Assembly: GCA_030619925.1 (NCBI GenBank)
Contig: JAUXAL010000041.1
Span: 1 to 36,946 of the forward strand
DNA from: Phycisphaerae bacterium
GTDB taxonomy: Bacteria > Planctomycetota > Phycisphaerae > Sedimentisphaerales > Anaerobacaceae
Length of the DNA stretch: 36,946 nt
Direction of reading: 5' to 3'
This document shows positions 33,458 through 36,946 of this stretch, one piece after another. The notes beneath the pieces are model-generated. The model had not been told where the DNA came from and ran no database searches. It saw only the letters and a program-made list of their open reading frames with translations. How positions within the stretch are numbered: the first letter of the stretch is position 1; each line of letters opens with the position of its first letter. Position numbers and translations under genes: made by a program.

Positions 33458-33471
33458 ATTTCCAATATAAA
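33443..33471 (+). promoter_or_regulatory. Possible promoter of the gamma-glutamyltransferase-like gene
   Basis: TTGTGG (33443-33448) and TATAAA (33466-33471) are spaced 17 bp. The -35 lies within the dyad, which would suit repression by a bound regulator. Confidence 0.45.
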
Positions 33472-33552
33472 GTGGTGCAATCAGAGTGGATTTGTTAGAA
33501 TATGTATCTCGTATTTCGGCAAACAGCAAAGCAATAACAGGAGCTATGTCTT

Positions 33553-35232
33553 ATGAAAACACTAAAATTTTTTGGCGTGATATGGTGTGCAACGTTGACC
33601 ATGTATGCAGCCTCGGGCGCATCCCAGATCGGTTGGGAAGCATCCGGAAAAGGCGGAGCAGTAGCAGCCGGCGGGAAAGAAGCTGTTGCAGCAGGGGTTT
33701 CCATACTCGAACAAGGTGGCAATGCAGCCGACGCAGCGGCCGCCACGCTTCTTGCACTGAGCATAACGGATTACGGTTCTTATGCTATCGGCGCTGAAAT
33801 ACCGCTTATTATTTATGATGCGTCCGCTAAAGAAGTAAAAGTCTTGTGCGGGCTCGGCGGTGCCCCACTCGACCGGAACGCCATCGAATGGTATTACAAA
33901 AATGGCATTCCTGGCAGCGGCGGCATGAAGGCTGCGCCTGTTCCCGGCGCTCTGAGCCTCTGTATCACGACAGTTAAACTATACGGAACGATGACCTTTG
34001 AACAAGTGGTAGCGCCGTCCCTTGAGTTACTTGATTCCGGGCCTGAACGTGGTCCCCAAGACTGGCACGCGAATCTGGCCGCCACTTTTCGCAAACTTAT
34101 TGAAACGGAAAAAGACACGCCCGGCAGCCGCCAAGAGAAGCTGCAGGCAGCCAGAGACCGTTTCTACAAGGGAGATATCGCCGACGAATTAGTAGCTTTC
34201 TACGTTAGGAATGGAGGATTTCTCCGCAAGGGGGACCTTGCTGCGCATGTAACTCGTGTAGAGGACCCGGTCAAGGTGCAGTATCGAGGCTACACTGTTT
34301 GCAAATGCGACACATGGACGCAGGGCCCATATCTTTGCCAGACACTGCGACTTCTGGAAGGCTTTGATTTGAAGACAATGGGACATCTGTCCGCAGACTA
34401 CATTCACGTACTAACCGAAGCGTTGAAGTTAGGGTTTGCAGACCGCGATGAGTACTATGGAGACCCGCTATTTGTGGACGTGCCGATAGAGGCGCTCCTT
34501 TCCGACGAATATACAAAGATCCGCCGTTCTTTAATCGACATGACCAACGCTTCTGCAGAGGTCCGCCCGGGCGATCCCGTTAACATGAAAGCTATCAAGG
34601 GACGTGGCGCGTATAGACCCGGACCTGGGGGCACAACTACGTGCGTTGTTGCCGACCGCTGGGGAAACCTTGTAGCGGCCACACCAAGCGGCAATCGTCC
34701 CTATGCCCTCTGCCGCGAGCTGGGAGTAGCGCACGGCAACAGGCTTCGGAGTCTAAATACCACAGCGGGACACCCTAATCGTATCGAGCCGGGTAAACGC
34801 CCTCGCATCACGCTGACACCGACAATAGTCCTTAAGGACGGCAAGGCGGTTATCGCCATTAGCGTCGCGGGCGGGGACCTGCAGGACCAGACTACTCTCA
34901 ATTGTCTTCTTAACCACCTTGAGTTTGGTATGATGCCCAAAGATGCGGTGACGGCCCCCCGCTTCAGCACGGGACACCAGGAGAACTCTTTCAACCCCAA
35001 TCCCGATCGCGAGAAAACGCTGGGGACATTGGCAAGCCTCACGCTGGATGACGGCGTCGAGCAAAGCACCAGACGTACGCTGGCTAATCGTGGACACAAG
35101 GTAATAATAGCTTCAAAGCCTATCGCACACCCCGTCATGATTTATGTAGATTCGAATACCGGAATGATATATGCAGCTGGTGACCCTGAGGCCGGACGCC
35201 ATGCCGCGGCCCTGGAAAACACCTCGCCCTAA
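33553..35232 (+). CDS. Gamma-glutamyltransferase-family Ntn-hydrolase, secreted
   Basis: A 559-residue protein of the gamma-glutamyltranspeptidase family, which is normally made as a proenzyme that cuts itself to expose an N-terminal threonine. A Sec signal covers about residues 1-23. AAGGKEAVAAGVSILEQGGNAADAA is the hallmark opening, and GGTTTCVVADRWGN (Thr361 by alignment with the family's TTHYSVVD) marks the maturation site. The usual histidine after the two threonines is replaced by threonine, so catalytic behaviour may differ. AGGAG lies 9 bp upstream of the ATG. Glutathione or gamma-glutamyl peptide turnover is the family role; its link to glycan use is unclear. Confidence 0.9.
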   Translation: MKTLKFFGVIWCATLTMYAASGASQIGWEASGKGGAVAAGGKEAVAAGVSILEQGGNAADAAAATLLALSITDYGSYAIGAEIPLIIYDASAKEVKVLCGLGGAPLDRNAIEWYYKNGIPGSGGMKAAPVPGALSLCITTVKLYGTMTFEQVVAPSLELLDSGPERGPQDWHANLAATFRKLIETEKDTPGSRQEKLQAARDRFYKGDIADELVAFYVRNGGFLRKGDLAAHVTRVEDPVKVQYRGYTVCKCDTWTQGPYLCQTLRLLEGFDLKTMGHLSADYIHVLTEALKLGFADRDEYYGDPLFVDVPIEALLSDEYTKIRRSLIDMTNASAEVRPGDPVNMKAIKGRGAYRPGPGGTTTCVVADRWGNLVAATPSGNRPYALCRELGVAHGNRLRSLNTTAGHPNRIEPGKRPRITLTPTIVLKDGKAVIAISVAGGDLQDQTTLNCLLNHLEFGMMPKDAVTAPRFSTGHQENSFNPNPDREKTLGTLASLTLDDGVEQSTRRTLANRGHKVIIASKPIAHPVMIYVDSNTGMIYAAGDPEAGRHAAALENTSP

Positions 35233-35480
35233 ACCAGGGGCAACCGTGAAAAGGCACAAAAAACACTATGAAAAATTAGCCGCGGATTTACACTGATTTC
35301 GATTAGTGAGGATTAAATCTTGCAGTTTTTGACCATAAGGTTATAATTACAGACCAGCTAACATCGGGGGCCGACAACCGGGGCGGCAGATAATTCGTGA
35401 TTGGTAAATACTTGTCCTGAGTTTATCGAAGGAGTGCTTAGTGAATTGTATTTGGTGAATAATATCTGAGGCACCTTTCT
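35233..35480. other. Spacer with short repeats
   Basis: Contains phrases that look like dispersed intergenic sequence: GCGGATTTACACTGATTTCG (35282-35301) and, at 35396-35463, degenerate 7-bp units such as GTGATTG, GTAAATA and GTGAATT around CTTGTCCTGAGTTTATCGAA. No gene was found. Confidence 0.4.
35320..35347 (+). promoter_or_regulatory. Possible promoter upstream of the HhH gene
   Basis: TTGCAG (35320-35325) and perfect TATAAT (35342-35347), spaced 16 bp. Confidence 0.35.
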
Positions 35481-35690
35481 ATGGAATCATCCAGCTTACA
35501 AGAATTAGAACAAATTCCCGGCGTTGGTAAAACTATTGCCCAGGACATGCATAATATCGGCATCCATTCTATTGACTCTCTTAAGGGCCGGCAAGCTGAG
35601 CAGCTTTATGATAGACTCTGCGAGTTTAAGGCCTCTCCAGTCGACAGATGTATGCTTTACGTATTCAACTGGCTATATACTAAATACTAA
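35481..35690 (+). CDS. Small helix-hairpin-helix protein, Cdd1 (pathogenicity locus) type
   Basis: A 69-residue protein. LEQIPGVGKTIAQDMHNIGI is a helix-hairpin-helix of the kind that binds DNA without sequence preference. SLKGRQAEQLYDRLCEF and DRCMLYVFNWLY match the Cdd1 family. Family members usually run some 15-25 residues longer, so the C-terminus looks shortened. No Shine-Dalgarno sequence is visible. Its role is unknown and it appears unrelated to the glycan genes. Confidence 0.8.
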   Translation: MESSSLQELEQIPGVGKTIAQDMHNIGIHSIDSLKGRQAEQLYDRLCEFKASPVDRCMLYVFNWLYTKY

Positions 35691-35857
35691 CGATTTAGCC
35701 CGTTAGAAGTAAGTTGCCGAAGGCACTTGTCCACTTTCTAACTGGGACTATCGACTAATTTGGCCCCGAGCTGTTAAAATGGGAGAACTGGAAGGATAAG
35801 GAATAACTTACTGCTCACGTGCAGGAAAAAGCAACCGGGGCAGCAATCTCATCATTT

Positions 35858-35886
35858 TTGCATTTTTAATTTTGATTTTTTATATT
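35858..35886 (+). promoter_or_regulatory. Probable promoter of the nuclease-like gene
   Basis: TTGCAT (35858-35863) and TATATT (35881-35886), spaced 17 bp in an AT-rich stretch. Confidence 0.45.
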
Positions 35887-35896
35887 ATTATTGCCT

Positions 35897-35934
35897 GCCC
35901 CCTTGTTTAGAGTGCCTTATACTCTAAGGGGGGC
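35897..35934. repeat. Long imperfect hairpin
   Basis: Arms GCCCCCTT + TAGAGT and ACTCTA + AGGGGGGC, with a 3-nt bulge and a 7-nt loop. It could form in the leader of the nuclease-like transcript, or be a remnant terminator or REP element. Confidence 0.55.
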
Positions 35935-35993
35935 AACTGGCGACGCTCTTACTGCTCGGCTTTGGTGCAGCAGTAGCAATGAAAAGACGATAA
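35928..35993 (+). pseudogene. Orphan PEP-CTERM tail remnant
   Basis: A short frame directly after a TAA encodes GGQLATLLLLGFGAAVAMKR, one more arginine, then stop. Hydrophobic span plus basic end is the C-terminal part of a PEP-CTERM sorting signal, and ATLLLLGFGA is its usual phrase. The PEP motif and the protein it anchored are missing. Confidence 0.65.
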
Positions 35994-36016
35994 ACGTTTT
36001 TTGAAAGGTACAGAAA

Positions 36017-36886
36017 ATGGATAATCTGAAATACGTGAAATTTGAAAAACTGTCTTTGAAAAATCATGCTGTATATAATGAAAAGTGGCTTCAAGAAAGA
36101 ATCGCAGAAGATCCAACCATACTTGGGCTTGGGGACTTGATACTCAAAGACAAAGAGCGGGTTCAGCCAAGCGGCGGGCGACTTGACCTTCTCCTACAGG
36201 ACTCTGACTCGAATCAACGATATGAAGTGGAAATTCAGCTTGGAAGCACAAATGAAACTCACATTATCCGGACAATAGAATATTGGGATATTGAAAGAAA
36301 ACGATATCCACAATATGACCACACAGCAGTTATTGTCGCGGAAGATATCACAAGTCGTTTTTTGAATGTTATCAGTTTATTTAACGGTTTTATACCTCTG
36401 GTTGCAATACAAATGAATGCGATGAGATGTGGAGATCAGATTTCATTGGTTTGCACTACGGTGCTTGACCAGATGAGTTTAGGTTTAATTGATGAAGAGG
36501 AGGACCAGGAAGTTGTTGATCGTTCGTATTGGGAGAAGAGGGGAACAAAGACTACTGTGTCAATGACTGACGAACTTTTGGAATTTATCCACGCTTTCGA
36601 TCCTGCTTTTGAGTTGAAATACAATAAGTTTTATATTGTTTTAGCTAAGGATGGACAAACAAATAATTTTGCGATATTTAGACCTAAGAAAAAATATCTG
36701 CGTTTGGACCTAAAACTGAATAAATCAGAGCAAATAGAAAAAAAGATTGACGAGACGGATTTGGAATTAATCGACTATACTAAGTCAGGCCGCTACAGAA
36801 TTCGCATGTCGAGGAAAGACATTGAAAAACATCAAGATTTTCTTAAGGAAATTCTGAGACAGTCTTATGATGAAAAGGTGGGATGA
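36017..36886 (+). CDS. Predicted PD-(D/E)XK nuclease-fold protein
   Basis: A 289-residue protein without a signal peptide. Residues about 55-80 contain GGRLDLLLQD and then YEVEIQLG, a D...ExQ arrangement of the restriction-endonuclease-like fold, followed by THIIRTIEYWDIERKRYP, which fits the helix after the catalytic core. The acidic middle and basic C-terminal part are not recognised. It may be a solitary nuclease of defence or repair type, or a catalytically changed relative. AAAGG lies ahead of the ATG. Coding sequence is noticeably AT-richer than the glycan genes, hinting at separate origin. Confidence 0.65.
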   Translation: MDNLKYVKFEKLSLKNHAVYNEKWLQERIAEDPTILGLGDLILKDKERVQPSGGRLDLLLQDSDSNQRYEVEIQLGSTNETHIIRTIEYWDIERKRYPQYDHTAVIVAEDITSRFLNVISLFNGFIPLVAIQMNAMRCGDQISLVCTTVLDQMSLGLIDEEEDQEVVDRSYWEKRGTKTTVSMTDELLEFIHAFDPAFELKYNKFYIVLAKDGQTNNFAIFRPKKKYLRLDLKLNKSEQIEKKIDETDLELIDYTKSGRYRIRMSRKDIEKHQDFLKEILRQSYDEKVG

Positions 36887-36918
36887 TAGCTAAGGTTCCT
36901 TTTGACAAGCTGGGTAGG

Positions 36919-36942
36919 GTGTGCAAAATTTATTTTGCACAC
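36919..36942. repeat. Perfect 11-bp-arm palindrome at the right edge
   Basis: GTGTGCAAAAT-TT-ATTTTGCACAC, preceded by GGGTAGG and followed by GCGG. The setting resembles dispersed GTAGGGTG-type palindromes found in several bacterial phyla. It lies 33 bp past the nuclease-like stop and could also serve as a transcript end, though no T-run follows within the window. Confidence 0.6.
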
Positions 36943-36946
36943 GCGG

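Larger units (their letters stand above)
33214..33552. other. Divergent control region between the propeller and gamma-glutamyltransferase-like genes
   Basis: A 339-bp gap without a gene. It contains a leftward -10 candidate, a REP-like palindrome, a 12-bp-stem dyad and an overlapping rightward promoter, each listed separately. Confidence 0.5.
35691..36016. other. Spacer before the nuclease-like gene
   Basis: A 326-bp gap with a promoter candidate (35858-35886), a long hairpin (35897-35934) and an orphan PEP-CTERM tail (35928-35993). Nothing else was recognised. Confidence 0.5.

Overview
The window looks like chromosomal DNA of a planctomycete, most likely of the Phycisphaerae/Sedimentisphaerales type. 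This rests on protein style rather than a marker gene: Tat-exported type I sulfatases, a Tat-exported Gfo/Idh/MocA oxidoreductase, right-handed beta-helix enzymes, a DUF5107-TPR protein, a PQQ-type beta-propeller, a gene with the SHDVYFG...YYWRIDEVN fibronectin-like domain typical of that group, and a PEP-CTERM tail remnant. No rRNA, tRNA, CRISPR array, phage gene or complete transposase was seen, and no transcription factor is encoded here.

Layout. 1-75: edge fragment of a leftward gene. 523-7311: a secreted multidomain protein, a sulfatase and a beta-helix protein (rightward), meeting tail to tail with a second sulfatase (leftward). 7757-10385: a leftward FKBP-type isomerase and a rightward pectate-lyase-like protein, enclosed by a 271-bp inverted repeat that carries the second sulfatase's 5' end. 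10810-12276: FAD-dependent oxidoreductase. 12453-20086: a leftward five-gene run (GH2, Gfo/Idh, polysaccharide deacetylase, neutral-ceramidase-like protein, GH28) with uniform 73-80 bp gaps. 20557-26905: a rightward run of DUF5107-TPR protein, Na+/solute symporter, 60-residue membrane protein and URO-D-family protein. 27071-30872: an Ntn-hydrolase with a PKD domain, and a leftward GH36-like alpha-galactosidase. 30967-36886: sugar isomerase, PQQ propeller, gamma-glutamyltransferase-like protein, small HhH protein and a predicted PD-(D/E)XK nuclease.

The genes read as a polysaccharide-utilisation region for a sulfated, probably acylated and uronate- or galactose-containing glycan. Sulfatases, the deacetylase, GH28, GH2, GH36-like and beta-helix enzymes would act outside the cytoplasm, the symporter would import products, and the oxidoreductases and isomerase would convert unusual sugars. 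The substrate is inferred, not shown.

The most unusual content is structural. (1) A family of GC-rich hairpin elements, often two hairpins joined by a GATC-containing linker, sits inside reading frames (Gfo/Idh, GH2 twice, TPR, symporter, Ntn-hydrolase, GH36-like) and leaves each frame open. (2) Three duplications (about 147, 237-260 and 271 bp) flank gene-sized blocks. In two of them a whole gene lies between direct copies of the 3' end of the preceding, unrelated gene, leaving relic gene ends behind. (3) Heptanucleotide arrays occupy several spacers and even encode the N-terminus of the GH36-like protein. Together these suggest a genome that gains gene cassettes and small palindromic insertions often in this locus. 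All identities and boundaries were aligned by eye.
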